Assembly (NCBI RefSeq): GCF_042666655.1
Contig: NZ_JBHTDE010000001.1
Location: forward strand, 434,001-498,000
Origin: Paracraurococcus sp042666655
GTDB taxonomy: Bacteria > Pseudomonadota > Alphaproteobacteria > Acetobacterales > Acetobacteraceae
Length of the DNA stretch: 64,000 nt
Direction of reading: 5' to 3'
In this document: positions 44,596 through 53,316 of the stretch, piece by piece
Layout: each line of letters opens with the position of its first letter
Numbering within the stretch: position 1 is the stretch's first letter
Made by a program: the position numbers and the translations under genes
Notes under the pieces: generated by a model
Database searches by the model: none
Told to the model about the DNA's origin: nothing
What the model saw: the letters and a program-made list of their open reading frames with translations, nothing else

Positions 44596-44625
44596 ACGGG
44601 GCGGCGGGGCAACCTGCCGCCCCGT
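44596..44625. terminator. Terminator-type hairpin between rplQ and a convergent transporter gene
   Basis: ACGGGGCGGC (44596-44605), a 10-nt loop and GCCGCCCCGT (44616-44625), a perfect 10-bp stem. It is 26 bp past rplQ and 7 bp from the end of the convergent EamA gene, so it may serve both strands. The following T-run is poor. Confidence 0.6.
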
Positions 44626-44632
44626 TCGCATG

Positions 44633-45508
44633 TCAGCCCCTCTGCTGTTCCCGGTACAGCAGCAGCCCGGCGCCGGTGATCAGCGCCGCCCCGGCGAGCA
44701 GGGCAGGGCCTGGGACATCGCCCCAGACCAGCCAGCCGAACACCGCGGCCCAGAGCAGGAAACTGTACTGGTAGGGCACCACGACCGAGGCCGGCGCCAG
44801 CTTCAGCGCCCGCGTCACCCCCATATGGCCGAGCGTCGCCACCAGCCCGAGTAGCAGCAGCAAGGCGAGGTCGCCCGCCGCGGGCGTTTGCCAGCCGCCA
44901 CCCAGCAGCAGCGCCAGCCCCACCCCCAGCCCGCCCAGCATCTGGAAGCAGGCCAGCAGCACGTCCTGCGTCGCCCGCAGCTGCCGGCTCGACAGCAGGA
45001 ACAGCGCATAGAGCAGCGCCCCCGCCAGGGCGCCGAGCGCCGGCAACCCGGGCCCGCCCAAATCGCCGCCGAGCGCCACCACCACGCCGGCGAAGCCCAG
45101 CAGCACCAGCCCCCAGCGCCGCGCCCCGACCCGCTCCCCCAGCAGCAGGGCGGCCAGCGCGGTGACCATCAGCGGCGCCGCCATCCAGTAGGTCATGGCA
45201 TCGGCCAGCGGCATGTGGCCGACCACCCAGTAGAAGCAGGCGGCCTCGGCCGCGCCGAGCGCCACCCGCAGCGCCTGCAGCCCGGGCCGCTCCACCCGGT
45301 AGCCGGGCCGCCGCAGCACCCGCCAGGCAAGCGGGGCAAGCACCGCCAGCGAGGCAAGGCTGCGCAGCATCAGCACCTGCCCGACGACGTAGCTGGCGAC
45401 CAGCCACTTCCCCAGCACGTCGTTGAGCGAGAACAGCAGGACGGATGCCAGCATCAGGGCGATGCCGGCGGCATGGCCGCGCGGGGCGGACCCGTTGTCG
45501 AAAGGCAT
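44633..45508 (-). CDS. EamA/DMT-superfamily transporter
   Basis: 291 residues with ten predicted membrane segments in two EamA halves. The first starts GIALMLASVLLFSLNDVLGKWLVA with the typical AEAACFYWVVGHMPLADAMTYWMAAPLMVTALAALLLGERV; the second contains LGHMGVTRALKLAPASVVVPYQYSFLLWAAVFGWLVWGDVPG. Members export amino acids, metabolites or drugs; the substrate cannot be read from sequence. Its start lies 9 bp from the end of the upstream Bug gene on the same strand. Confidence 0.9.
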   Translation of the reverse strand: MPFDNGSAPRGHAAGIALMLASVLLFSLNDVLGKWLVASYVVGQVLMLRSLASLAVLAPLAWRVLRRPGYRVERPGLQALRVALGAAEAACFYWVVGHMPLADAMTYWMAAPLMVTALAALLLGERVGARRWGLVLLGFAGVVVALGGDLGGPGLPALGALAGALLYALFLLSSRQLRATQDVLLACFQMLGGLGVGLALLLGGGWQTPAAGDLALLLLLGLVATLGHMGVTRALKLAPASVVVPYQYSFLLWAAVFGWLVWGDVPGPALLAGAALITGAGLLLYREQQRG

Positions 45509-45516
45509 GTGCGGGG

Positions 45517-46491
45517 TCAGTCCAGCCGGATGCCGGCCTCCTGCACCAGGGTCGCCATCTGCGCCCGGCCCTCCCGCACGAAGCGGGCGAAGTCAGCCGG
45601 GGCGCTGCCGACCGGCACCGCGCCGATCAACGCCAGGCGGTGCTTGACGGCCGGGTCGGCCAGCGCCTCGGCCAGTGCGGCATGCAGCCGGGCGACAACC
45701 GGCGCCGGCGTCCCGGCCGGGCCGAACAGCGCCGCCCATTCGTTGGATTCGAAGCCGGGGAAGCCGCTCTCGGCCAGCGTCGGCACATCGGGCCGGCTCG
45801 GGACGCGCTCCAGCGTCGTCACCGCCAGGAAGCGGGCGCGGCCGCTGTCGACGATCGGCCCGGCGCTGACCGTGGTGATGAAGACCGCGTCGATCGCCCC
45901 CGCCGCCAGGTCGCGGGCCGCGTCCGCCCCGCCGCGATACGGGGCGTGGATCACCTCGATCCCGGCCCGGCGGGTGAACTGCAGCAGGCCGACATGCCCC
46001 GCCGTCGCATTGCCCTGGGTGCCGACGCTGATGGCGCCCGGCCGCGCCTTCGCCTGGCGGATGAACTCGGCGACGCTGCGGCCGGGAAAGTCGGCCTTCA
46101 CCGCCAGCACGCCGGGGAAGCGCACCACCAGGGAGACCGGGACGAAGCTCGCATAGTCGAAGGGCAGGGCCTTCATCAGCGCCGGGTTCACCAGGTGCGA
46201 GGACGCATCCCAGAGCAGCGTGTAGCCATCGCCCGGCGCCGCGGCGACGGCGGCGGCGCCGACGCTGCCGCCCGCGCCGGTGCGGTTCTCCACCACGATG
46301 GTCTGGCCGAGCCTCTGCGCCATGACCACGGTGATGGCCCGCGCCGCGCTGTCGGCGGCACCGCCGGCGGCGAAGGGCACCATCAGGCGGATCGGCCGGG
46401 CCGGCCAGTCCGCGGCCCGTGACGGGACCGCGAGGGCCGTCGTCGCCGCGCCGGCCAGCAGGCCGCGTCGTGTCGCATGCATTGTCGTCAT
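45517..46491 (-). CDS. Bug/TctC-family periplasmic solute-binding receptor
   Basis: 324 residues. A twin-arginine-like signal (HATRRGLLAGAATTALAVPSRA) precedes the mature start DWPARPIRLMVPFAAGGAADSAARAI. Family markers are VENRTGAGGSVGAAAVAAAPGDGYTLLW, VPTLAESGFPGF and the C-terminal FVREGRAQMATLVQEAGI. An alternative start is ATG 46482. It is divergent from the cyclase-family gene with 41 bp between starts, so they may share a control region and act on the same acid or ester; this is inference. No tctAB membrane genes are near. Confidence 0.9.
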   Translation of the reverse strand: MTTMHATRRGLLAGAATTALAVPSRAADWPARPIRLMVPFAAGGAADSAARAITVVMAQRLGQTIVVENRTGAGGSVGAAAVAAAPGDGYTLLWDASSHLVNPALMKALPFDYASFVPVSLVVRFPGVLAVKADFPGRSVAEFIRQAKARPGAISVGTQGNATAGHVGLLQFTRRAGIEVIHAPYRGGADAARDLAAGAIDAVFITTVSAGPIVDSGRARFLAVTTLERVPSRPDVPTLAESGFPGFESNEWAALFGPAGTPAPVVARLHAALAEALADPAVKHRLALIGAVPVGSAPADFARFVREGRAQMATLVQEAGIRLD

Positions 46492-46532
46492 TCCCTACAG
46501 GCGGCACCATCGGCCCACCACTCACTGGCGAT

Positions 46533-47522
46533 ATGAGGCCAAAGATGCCCCCGCGCTACGACGATCTGCCCCGCCCCGATGACGGCTCCGGCCTGCCGCT
46601 GTCCTGGGGCGTCTGGGGCCCGGACGATCAGGTCGGCACGCTCAACCGCATCACCGGGGCGACGGTTGCCGCAGCCGCCGGGGAGATCCGCGCCGGCCGC
46701 CGCTTCAACCTGAACCTGCCGCTGGACGAGCCCTTCGGCGCCACCCGCCAGGGCAGCCATCGCCGCCGCACCGCGCCGACGCCGACCCTGATCGCCGACG
46801 AGCAACCGGGAAGGCTGATCCGCGACGACATGCTGGACAGCTTCTGGCTGCAGGGCAGCACGCAATGGGATGGCCTCTCCCATTTCGCCGACCCCTATCA
46901 CGGCTTCTACAACCACGCCCCCATCAGCGCCGTGGTGCATGGGGCGGAGAGCCGCAACGGCATCGACAAGGCGCTGCGGCACGGCATTGCCGGACGCTGC
47001 GTGCTGGCCGATTTGGCGCGGTATTTTGCAAGCATCGGTCGCGACTGGGGGCCGCTCGGCGGGCGGCGGGCGAGTGCCGAGGAACTCGCTGCCTGCCTGG
47101 CCGCGCAGGGCACCGCGCTGCGCCCCGGCGACATCCTGCTGGTCCGCACCGGCTGGCTGGAAGCCTTCCGCGCCGCCGCCGACATCGACGGCCGCGACCA
47201 CCTGGTGCGCGGCACCAACAAGGGCCAGGACTACAGCGGCCTGTCGGGCGGGGAGGACATGTGGCGCTTCCTCTGGGACCAGGGCGTCGCCGCCACCTGC
47301 GCCGACAACCCGACGGTCGAGGTCTGGCCCTATTTCCCCTGGAAGCCGACGCTGCACTGGGGCATCGCCCGGCTCGGCCTGGTCATCGGCGAGTTCTTCG
47401 ACTTCGAGGACCTGGCCGCCGACAGCGCCGCGACCGGCCGTTACACCGGCTTCTTCACCGCGGCGCCACTGCATCTGAGGGGCGGTATCGGCTCGCCGGG
47501 GAATGCGCTGGCGATTCGTTAG
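46533..47522 (+). CDS. Cyclase-family metal hydrolase (kynurenine formamidase-like fold)
   Basis: 329 residues from ATG 46533; ATG 46545 (MPPRYDDLP) has GAGG 6 nt upstream and is equally likely. LSWGVWGPDDQVGTLNRITGATV, FWLQGSTQWDGLSHFADPYHGFYN (the family's metal-binding HxGTHxDxPxH region in the variant seen in long members) and RPGDILLVRTGW place it in the cyclase family, which hydrolyses amides or lactones and includes formamidases and isatin hydrolase. The C-terminal PTVEVWPYFPWKPTLHWGIARLGLVIGEFFDFEDLA is typical of the long subgroup. Substrate unknown. Confidence 0.85.
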   Translation: MRPKMPPRYDDLPRPDDGSGLPLSWGVWGPDDQVGTLNRITGATVAAAAGEIRAGRRFNLNLPLDEPFGATRQGSHRRRTAPTPTLIADEQPGRLIRDDMLDSFWLQGSTQWDGLSHFADPYHGFYNHAPISAVVHGAESRNGIDKALRHGIAGRCVLADLARYFASIGRDWGPLGGRRASAEELAACLAAQGTALRPGDILLVRTGWLEAFRAAADIDGRDHLVRGTNKGQDYSGLSGGEDMWRFLWDQGVAATCADNPTVEVWPYFPWKPTLHWGIARLGLVIGEFFDFEDLAADSAATGRYTGFFTAAPLHLRGGIGSPGNALAIR

Positions 47523-47746
47523 CCTGCGGCCGGCCTGCGCGGCGCCGGGCATGAACTGCCGGCTTGGGTGCCGCCTCCGATCGCCCCGCCCGGCGGACCG
47601 GGCGTGATTTGCCGGCGCGGATATCCGGACTCGATGCAACCCGTACGGTCATTCCGCGCGGGGACTGTAGATTTGTATTCACAATCCCACGACGACCGTG
47701 TTCTTTGGTCTCTCATTTCCGTGAACAGAGGGAGCGAGAGCCGCCC

Positions 47747-49261
47747 GTGCCGGATACGCAACTCGACAGCCGCGCGCTGCCTGGCCATGCCGACTGCCAG
47801 ACCACCGAGTCCGCGCCGCAAGGCTCCGTGCTCCTGTTCGGCGACGACAAGACCCCGCCGCTCTGGCTCTGGCTGGCGATCGAGCGGGAGGAACTGGCGG
47901 CGCTGGAGGCAGCGTTGCTCGACCATCTCCGGTCGCCGCTCTTCCCCTCGCGGATCGGGGAGGGCCCGCTGCAATCCGGCGACGATGCCGGATTGCTGGA
48001 ATTCGCCCTCCGCTTCGGCACCATCGCCGGCCGCTTCGCCCAGGGCTCTGATCTTGTCCTCGCCGCCACCCGCGTGGTGTGCGAGCGCGGCGGCCCGCTG
48101 GCCCGGCAGGGCGCCCTGGTCTGCGTCGAGGCACTGCAGTACCGCCTGCATGCCGAGGCCCGGGCGCTCGGCGCCGCCGCCAACAACCCGGCCCGGCTGC
48201 GGCATTTCGTCCTGGCCAGCCGGCTGGCCGCCGATCTCTGGCTGCGCCATGTCCAGGGTCCCGACAGCGGCCGGCCGCTGCATCGCCGCATCGCCGACGC
48301 GCTGGGCCTGGCCGCCGCCGCACCCTCGGTCCCTATGGCCGAGCCGCCGCCGCTGCCCCCGGCGCCGCCCGCCGGCCCCGGCGCGGTCACCGTGCTGCAG
48401 CCCTTCGAGCCGCCGAACGACCGCGCCGAGTGGCAGACCTACCAAGCGCTTGCCGCGCCGCTGCCGCTGCGCCAGGTGCCGCGCGATTCGACCCGGCGGA
48501 TCGAGGCCCTGGCGGCTGCGGCGCCGGCCTTCGCCGCGCCGTTGACGGAGATCCGCCGCACCCTGGCGCTGGCGGCGCATGCCGGCCGGCCCTCGCCGCG
48601 CATCCGGCCGATCCTGCTGGTCGGCCCGCCCGGCATCGGCAAGACCTGGTTCGCCCGGCGGCTGGCCCAGGCGCTGAACCTGCCCTTCGGCAGCCTCAAC
48701 CTGGGCGGCGCCACCGACAACCGCTGCCTGCAGGGCACTGCGCGGGGCTGGTCGGCGGCCACTCCGGCCTGGCCGATCGCCGAAATGTGCCGCCTGGCGG
48801 CGCCCAACCCGGTGCTGTTCCTCGACGAGATCGAGAAAGCCGGCGGCCAGCGCGAGAGCAACGGCCGGGTGCACGACACGCTGCTGGCGATGATCGAGCC
48901 CGAAAGCGCCTCGGGCTGGTTCGACGAATGCCTGCGCACCCCGGCCGATCTGCGCAACGTGGTCTGGGTGATGGCGGCGAACGAGACACGCGGTATCCCG
49001 GCGCCGCTGCTGTCGCGGCTGGCGGTGCACCATATCGCGCCGCCGCCGGCCTCGGCCTTCGACGGCACGCTGGCCGGGCTGCTGGCCGGGATCGCCGGCG
49101 ACATCGGCTGCGCCGCGGGCGAACTGCCCGGCCTCGACCTCGAAACCCGGCAGGCGCTGAAGCGTAGCTTCGCCGGCCACCGCAACCTGCGGCGGCTGCG
49201 GGCGCAGATCGAGGAATGCCTGGGCATCGCGGCCGAGGCGGCGCTGCAGCAGGCGCATTGA
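47747..49261 (+). CDS. Lon-like AAA+ ATPase without protease domain
   Basis: 504 residues from GTG 47747, with GGGAGCGAGAG upstream; the frame is open further upstream, but that sequence is not protein-like. The AAA+ module has Walker A GPPGIGKT (residues 293-300), Walker B VLFLDEIEKA (about 357-366), sensor 1 VVWVMAANET and the arginine-finger region IPAPLLSRL, all most like Lon (LGGATDNRCLQGTARGWSAATP parallels Lon's substrate loop). No Ser-Lys protease domain follows. The N-terminal ~280 residues are Leu/Ala-rich helical and unrecognised. The upstream gap (47523-47746) is comparatively AT-rich. Function unknown; remodelling of protein complexes is an inference. Confidence 0.8.
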   Translation: MPDTQLDSRALPGHADCQTTESAPQGSVLLFGDDKTPPLWLWLAIEREELAALEAALLDHLRSPLFPSRIGEGPLQSGDDAGLLEFALRFGTIAGRFAQGSDLVLAATRVVCERGGPLARQGALVCVEALQYRLHAEARALGAAANNPARLRHFVLASRLAADLWLRHVQGPDSGRPLHRRIADALGLAAAAPSVPMAEPPPLPPAPPAGPGAVTVLQPFEPPNDRAEWQTYQALAAPLPLRQVPRDSTRRIEALAAAAPAFAAPLTEIRRTLALAAHAGRPSPRIRPILLVGPPGIGKTWFARRLAQALNLPFGSLNLGGATDNRCLQGTARGWSAATPAWPIAEMCRLAAPNPVLFLDEIEKAGGQRESNGRVHDTLLAMIEPESASGWFDECLRTPADLRNVVWVMAANETRGIPAPLLSRLAVHHIAPPPASAFDGTLAGLLAGIAGDIGCAAGELPGLDLETRQALKRSFAGHRNLRRLRAQIEECLGIAAEAALQQAH

Positions 49262-49277
49262 GGGCCTGCAAGCAGAC

Positions 49278-49315
49278 GCAAGGTTCGGGAGGAAAAGGCG
49301 CTTCCTCCCTGGCCT
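49278..49315. repeat. Repeat-family-1-like hairpin between convergent genes
   Basis: After GCAAGG (49278-49283), as in the 7177 and 63091 copies, comes GGGAGGAA (49287-49294), a 7-nt loop and TTCCTCCC (49302-49309). It lies between the convergent AAA+ and FkbM genes, so it may work as a two-way terminator. It corresponds to one half of the longer repeats. Confidence 0.55.
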
Positions 49316-49328
49316 TACGAATGCATGC

Positions 49329-50150
49329 TCAGGCCGGCCGCCAGCGTTCCACCCAGCCTTCGTCGTAGCCCAGCACCAGCTCGTCGGCGCAGCCGCGCAG
49401 CACCAGGTGGTCGTGCAGGAAGCCGAGCAGCGTCGCCGGCGTGATGCGCAAGGGCGGCTCGCCGCCGCGCAGCGCATGCGCGATGGGGAAGCGCGAAAGC
49501 CAGTCCTCCAGCACTGCGCGGGGATTGGCGCTGCGGTTGCACTGCAGGGTCCAGGCATTGAATTCGGCGAAGACCAGCGGACGGAACCGGGCCAGCGTGG
49601 CCCGGGCCCCGTCCAGCACCTCGGTCTCGAAGCCTTCGACATCGATCTTGATGAGGTCGAGCCGCGCCAGCCCGTGCCGCGCGACCAGCGCATCCACCGT
49701 CTCGACCGGGACCGTGACCTGCGGCAGCGCCGCGCCGCCCAGCGTGCCGGGGTCCAGCAGATGCGCCCCGGCGGAATGCTCGGCCGCGTGGAAGGCGGCC
49801 TCGCCGGCGGCGGCGCCGACCGCCACGGCCTCGACCGCGACGCGCGCCTCCAGCCCGTTCAGTGCCAGGGTGCGGCGCAGCGCGGCGACCGTGCGCGGGG
49901 AGGGCTCGCAGGCCAGGATGCGGCCCTGCGGCAGCAGCGGCGCGAGCGCCAGGGCGGACAGCCCGATATTGGCGCCGACATCCAGCACCACCCCATCCGC
50001 CGGCAGGATGGCGGCGGCGACCGCGGCCAGCGCCTCCATCCCGGGGGCATGGTCGTCGGCATGGGCGAAGAAGCTGTCCCCCGCCGCGCCGGCCAATTGC
50101 CAGTCCCGCCCGCCGAGGCGAAGGCCGCGTGTCCCGATGCTGCCGGCCAT
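49329..50150 (-). CDS. FkbM-family SAM-dependent methyltransferase
   Basis: 273 residues. The SAM-binding motif VVLDVGANIGLSALALAPLLPQGRILACEPSP (residues about 55-86), the middle region TVPVETVDALVARHGLARLDLIKIDVEGFETEVLDGAR and RPLVFAEFNAW are FkbM signatures. These enzymes O-methylate sugars, polyketides or other small molecules; the substrate is not evident and no polysaccharide cluster is adjacent. ATG 50150 was chosen because the open frame upstream is the frame-shifted shadow of the DUF3309 gene. Confidence 0.88.
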   Translation of the reverse strand: MAGSIGTRGLRLGGRDWQLAGAAGDSFFAHADDHAPGMEALAAVAAAILPADGVVLDVGANIGLSALALAPLLPQGRILACEPSPRTVAALRRTLALNGLEARVAVEAVAVGAAAGEAAFHAAEHSAGAHLLDPGTLGGAALPQVTVPVETVDALVARHGLARLDLIKIDVEGFETEVLDGARATLARFRPLVFAEFNAWTLQCNRSANPRAVLEDWLSRFPIAHALRGGEPPLRITPATLLGFLHDHLVLRGCADELVLGYDEGWVERWRPA

Positions 50151-50176
50151 CCACCTGCTCCCCGCGGGCGTGGGGC

Positions 50177-50329
50177 TCAGAGCCTGCCCATCACCGCCAT
50201 GATGATGAGTACCACGACGATGAGCCCGAGGATGCCCGAGGGGAAGTAGCCCCAGTTGCGGCTGTGCGGCCAGGTCGGCAGCACCCCGAGCAGCAGCAGA
50301 ATCAGGACGACAAGCAGGATGGTCGACAT
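50177..50329 (-). CDS. DUF3309 small membrane protein
   Basis: 50 residues: MSTILLVVLILLLLGVLPTW, PHSRNWGYFPSGILG, then LIVVVLIIMAVMGRL. This is the classic DUF3309 pattern of two short hydrophobic segments around a Trp/Pro-Ser-Gly loop, common in alpha- and beta-proteobacteria and of unknown function. GGGAG precedes ATG 50329. It is a stand-alone gene between FkbM and the TRAP operon. Confidence 0.85.
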   Translation of the reverse strand: MSTILLVVLILLLLGVLPTWPHSRNWGYFPSGILGLIVVVLIIMAVMGRL

Positions 50330-50375
50330 CGCGCATTCTCCCGTAGCCAGCATGGTACGGGCGGGAAACGTGATT

Positions 50376-50413
50376 GCGTTGCGCCGGTTTCCGCGAGGAA
50401 ACCGGCGCAACGC
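50376..50413 (-). terminator. Strong hairpin terminator after dctM
   Basis: A perfect 17-bp inverted repeat: GCGTTGCGCCGGTTTCC (50376-50392), loop GCGA, and its exact complement at 50397-50413. It lies 5 bp downstream of the dctM stop on the minus strand. No T-run follows, but the stem is the longest perfect one I found in the window. Confidence 0.75.
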
Positions 50414-50418
50414 ATTCG

Positions 50419-51738
50419 CTACCGGAGGAATTCCGGCGAGATCATGTTCGGCAGGAACAGCACCACCTGCGGGAAGACGATGATCGCCGCCAGCACCGCC
50501 AGCATCGGCAGCAGCATGATGCAGGTGTCGCGCAGCGCATCCGCCATCCGCATGCCGGCGACCGAGCAGGCGATCATCAGGCACAGCCCGTAGGGCGGCG
50601 TCACCAGCCCGAAGGCGAGGCTGACGATGCCGACCATGGCGAAATGCACCGGGTCCATGCCCACGCCCTGGGCCAGCGGCTGCAGGATGGCGCCGACGAT
50701 GATGATCGCCGGGATGGCATCCAGGAAGCAGCCCACCACCAGGAAGACGCCGGCGATGAAGAAGCCGACGCCGATCGGCCCCATCCCCCAGGTCTGCACG
50801 TTCGAGAGCAGCGCCTGCGGGATCTGGTAGAAGGCCAGCAGCCAGCCGAAGGCGGAGGCCGTGCCGACGCAGAACAGCGCCACGCCGGCCAGCCGCCCGG
50901 TATCCCCCAGCGCGCCGACCAGGCCCTTGAGGTCCATCTCCCGGTACACGAGCAGCGACAGGAAGCCGGCATAGAGCACCGCGATGCAGGCGCTCTCGGT
51001 CGCGGTGAACCAGCCGAAGACCTTGCCGCCGATGATGATCAGCGGCGTGGCCAGCGCCGGGATGGAGACCAGGAAGCTGCGGAAGATCTCGCCGAGGCCG
51101 GAGCGCGGGTAGGTCGGGTAGCCGCGCGCCTTCGCATAGGCATGCACGGTCGCCATCTGCACGCCGGCGATCAGCAGCCCCGGCACCACGCCGGCGAGGA
51201 ACAGCGCGCCGATCGAGACCGTCAGCACGCCGCCCCAGACGATCATCAGGATGGACGGCGGGATGATGACCGCGAGCACGGCGGAGACCGCGGTGATGGC
51301 GACGGAGAAGCTGTCGTCGTAGCCCTCCTTCCGCTGCGCCTCGATGAAGAGCTTGGACTGGCTGGCGGCGTCGGCCGTGCTGCTGCCCGAGATGCCGGCG
51401 AAGAAGAAGGACAGCACCACGTTGATCTGCGCGAGGCCGCCGGGGAAATGGCCGACCAGGGTGCGGGCGAAATGCATCAGCCGGTCGGTGATGCCGCCGG
51501 TGTTCATCAGGTTGGCGGTCAGCAGGAAGAAGGGGACGGCCAGCAGGATGAAGGAATTGTAGGCGTTGAAGGTCTCCTGCGCGAGCATCATCGGGCTCAG
51601 CCGCGGCTCGATCAGCAGGATCGGCAGGCAGGCCAGGCCGAGCGCCACGGCCACCGGCACGCGCAGCACCAGCAGGGTGAAGAAGACGCCGAACAGGATC
51701 TGCGCCGCGGTGCCGGCGGCAAGGACATTCCCGCCCAT
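50419..51738 (-). CDS. dctM: TRAP transporter large permease subunit
   Basis: 439 residues with about 12 membrane segments. RVPVAVALGLACLPILL, QETFNAYNSFILLAVPFFLLTANLMNTGGITDRLM, FFFAGISGSSTADAASQSKLF and VIIPPSILMIVWGG are characteristic DctM segments. It forms the Na+-coupled elevator-type transport unit with DctQ and takes substrate from the DctP receptor. ATG 51738 overlaps the dctQ stop (TGATG). A strong hairpin ends the operon. Confidence 0.93.
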   Translation of the reverse strand: MGGNVLAAGTAAQILFGVFFTLLVLRVPVAVALGLACLPILLIEPRLSPMMLAQETFNAYNSFILLAVPFFLLTANLMNTGGITDRLMHFARTLVGHFPGGLAQINVVLSFFFAGISGSSTADAASQSKLFIEAQRKEGYDDSFSVAITAVSAVLAVIIPPSILMIVWGGVLTVSIGALFLAGVVPGLLIAGVQMATVHAYAKARGYPTYPRSGLGEIFRSFLVSIPALATPLIIIGGKVFGWFTATESACIAVLYAGFLSLLVYREMDLKGLVGALGDTGRLAGVALFCVGTASAFGWLLAFYQIPQALLSNVQTWGMGPIGVGFFIAGVFLVVGCFLDAIPAIIIVGAILQPLAQGVGMDPVHFAMVGIVSLAFGLVTPPYGLCLMIACSVAGMRMADALRDTCIMLLPMLAVLAAIIVFPQVVLFLPNMISPEFLR

Positions 51739-52250
51739 CACGCGCGCGCCCCGCGCAGCGTCGCCACCGCATCCAGCATGCGTTCCGACTGGAACAGCAG
51801 CCAGACGGCACCCGCGATCGGCCAGGCCATGTGGATCAGCCAGAGCGGCAACTCGGCCAGCTCGCTGATCCGGTAGATGGCGAATTCGGTGAATTCCCAG
51901 CCCCACCACAGGAAGACGCCGGCGAAGACCAGGATGAAGCAGCCCGAGAGCAGCTCCACCATCGCCTCGTGCCGCGGCGACAGGCGGGGGAAGACGTCGA
52001 CGGTGAAATGCGTCCCCTCCCGCACCGCCAGCATCGCGCCGAGCATGACGGAATAGACCAGGCAGAAGCGCGCCATCTCCTCGGTCCAGATGTAGGACGG
52101 GATGAAGGCGGTGTAGCGCGAGAAGATCTGCAGGCTGACCGGGATGACCAGCACGGCGACCGAGACGATCAGCAGCAGCAGGATGGCGCCGGCGAGCGCG
52201 CGGTTGACGGCGCGGAGTGCGGCCGGCGCTCCGGGACGGGAGTTTGGCAT
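51738..52250 (-). CDS. dctQ: TRAP transporter small permease subunit
   Basis: 170 residues with four membrane helices. VNRALAGAILLLLIVSVAVLVIPVSLQIFSRY, then YIWTEEMARFCLVYSVMLGAMLAVREGTHFTVD (the conserved WTEE and H-x-x-V-D region), are typical of DctQ. It pairs with DctM, with which it overlaps by one base. A hairpin separates it from the receptor gene dctP. Confidence 0.92.
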   Translation of the reverse strand: MPNSRPGAPAALRAVNRALAGAILLLLIVSVAVLVIPVSLQIFSRYTAFIPSYIWTEEMARFCLVYSVMLGAMLAVREGTHFTVDVFPRLSPRHEAMVELLSGCFILVFAGVFLWWGWEFTEFAIYRISELAELPLWLIHMAWPIAGAVWLLFQSERMLDAVATLRGARA

Positions 52251-52275
52251 GAAGGGTCCTGGATGAAATGCGGCA

Positions 52276-52317
52276 CGGGGCCGGCCCTGGATGGTAAGGC
52301 CATGGGGGCCGGCCCCG
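52276..52317 (-). promoter_or_regulatory. Intercistronic hairpin between dctP and dctQ
   Basis: CGGGGCCGGCC (52276-52286) pairs exactly with GGCCGGCCCCG (52307-52317). It lies 7 bp after the dctP stop and before dctQ. Such hairpins often protect the receptor message or partly terminate, so that receptor is made in excess of permease; that role is inferred here. Confidence 0.55.
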
Positions 52318-52323
52318 CCGGCG

Positions 52324-53316
52324 TCACGAGGTCAGCGCGTTGATCTTGTTCAGGATGGCCTCGGCATCGATTTCCTTCGCATAGGCCGCCATCACCGGGT
52401 CGACCAGCTTCTTCATCTCGGCCCGCTGGGTGAACTCGATGCGGCGCAGCTTCGCCCCCTTCTCCAGCGTCTCGAGGATCTGGCTGTCGGCGCCGGATTC
52501 GGCCTGGCGGTGGAAGATGCTGGCCTCCTTGCCCGCGCGGCGGATCGCTGCCTGCAGGTCGTTCGGCAGCTTGGCCAGCGTGGCGACGGAAAAGCACAGC
52601 GGCCGGATGGTGATGGCGTGCTGGGTCATCGAAAGGTCGGGTGCGACTTCATAGAAGCGCATCTGCTCGACGCCGGCGGCCTCGTTCTCCCCGGCATCGA
52701 TGACGTTGTTCTGGATGGCGTTGTAGATCTCGTTGTAGGCGATGACGGTCGGGGACATGCCGACGGCGGCAAAGGTGCGGGACCAGATCGGCGCGCCCTG
52801 CACGCGGACCTTCAGGCCACGCATGTCGGCCAGGTTGGTCAGCTTCTTGTTGGCGAAGATGTTGCGGGTGCCGCCGCCGCCATAGCCGATCATGGCGACG
52901 CGGGCGCGTTTCTCGACCTCGTCCGCCACCGGCTTGAACAGGTCCTGGTCCAGCACCTGGTTCCAATGCGCCAGGTCGCGGAAGATGAAGGGCGCATCGA
53001 CGAAGGGCGCCGCCTTCGAGAAGGTGGACATATGCGCCGGCGAGACGATGGCGAAGTCCACCGCCCGGCCTTGCGCCATGTATTCGAAGTACTGCTTCTC
53101 CAGGCCGAGGCTGCTGTTCTTGTGCAGCACGAAGTTGACCGGCTTGCCCCAGTACTGCTTCACCAGTTCCTCGAACTTCACCATCGTCCTGGTGTAGGGA
53201 TGGTCGTCGCCGAACTGGGAGGCGCCGTTGAGGGTGATGACCCCCTGGGCGCGGACGGGGATGGAAAGGAGGGCGGGCGCGGCCAGCGCGCCGCCCAGCA
53301 GGGCCCTGCGGTTCAT
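52324..53316 (-). CDS. dctP: TRAP transporter substrate-binding protein
   Basis: 330 residues. A signal peptide (NRRALLGGALAAPALLSIPVRAQG) is followed by the DctP fold: HPYTRTMVKFEELVKQYWGKPVNF, the conserved ligand-carboxylate Arg in LADMRGLKVRVQGAPIW, and EIYNAIQNNVIDAGENEAAGVEQMRFYEVAP. It delivers probably an organic acid to DctQM. First gene of the dctPQM operon. The ligand cannot be read from sequence. Confidence 0.93.
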   Translation of the reverse strand: MNRRALLGGALAAPALLSIPVRAQGVITLNGASQFGDDHPYTRTMVKFEELVKQYWGKPVNFVLHKNSSLGLEKQYFEYMAQGRAVDFAIVSPAHMSTFSKAAPFVDAPFIFRDLAHWNQVLDQDLFKPVADEVEKRARVAMIGYGGGGTRNIFANKKLTNLADMRGLKVRVQGAPIWSRTFAAVGMSPTVIAYNEIYNAIQNNVIDAGENEAAGVEQMRFYEVAPDLSMTQHAITIRPLCFSVATLAKLPNDLQAAIRRAGKEASIFHRQAESGADSQILETLEKGAKLRRIEFTQRAEMKKLVDPVMAAYAKEIDAEAILNKINALTS

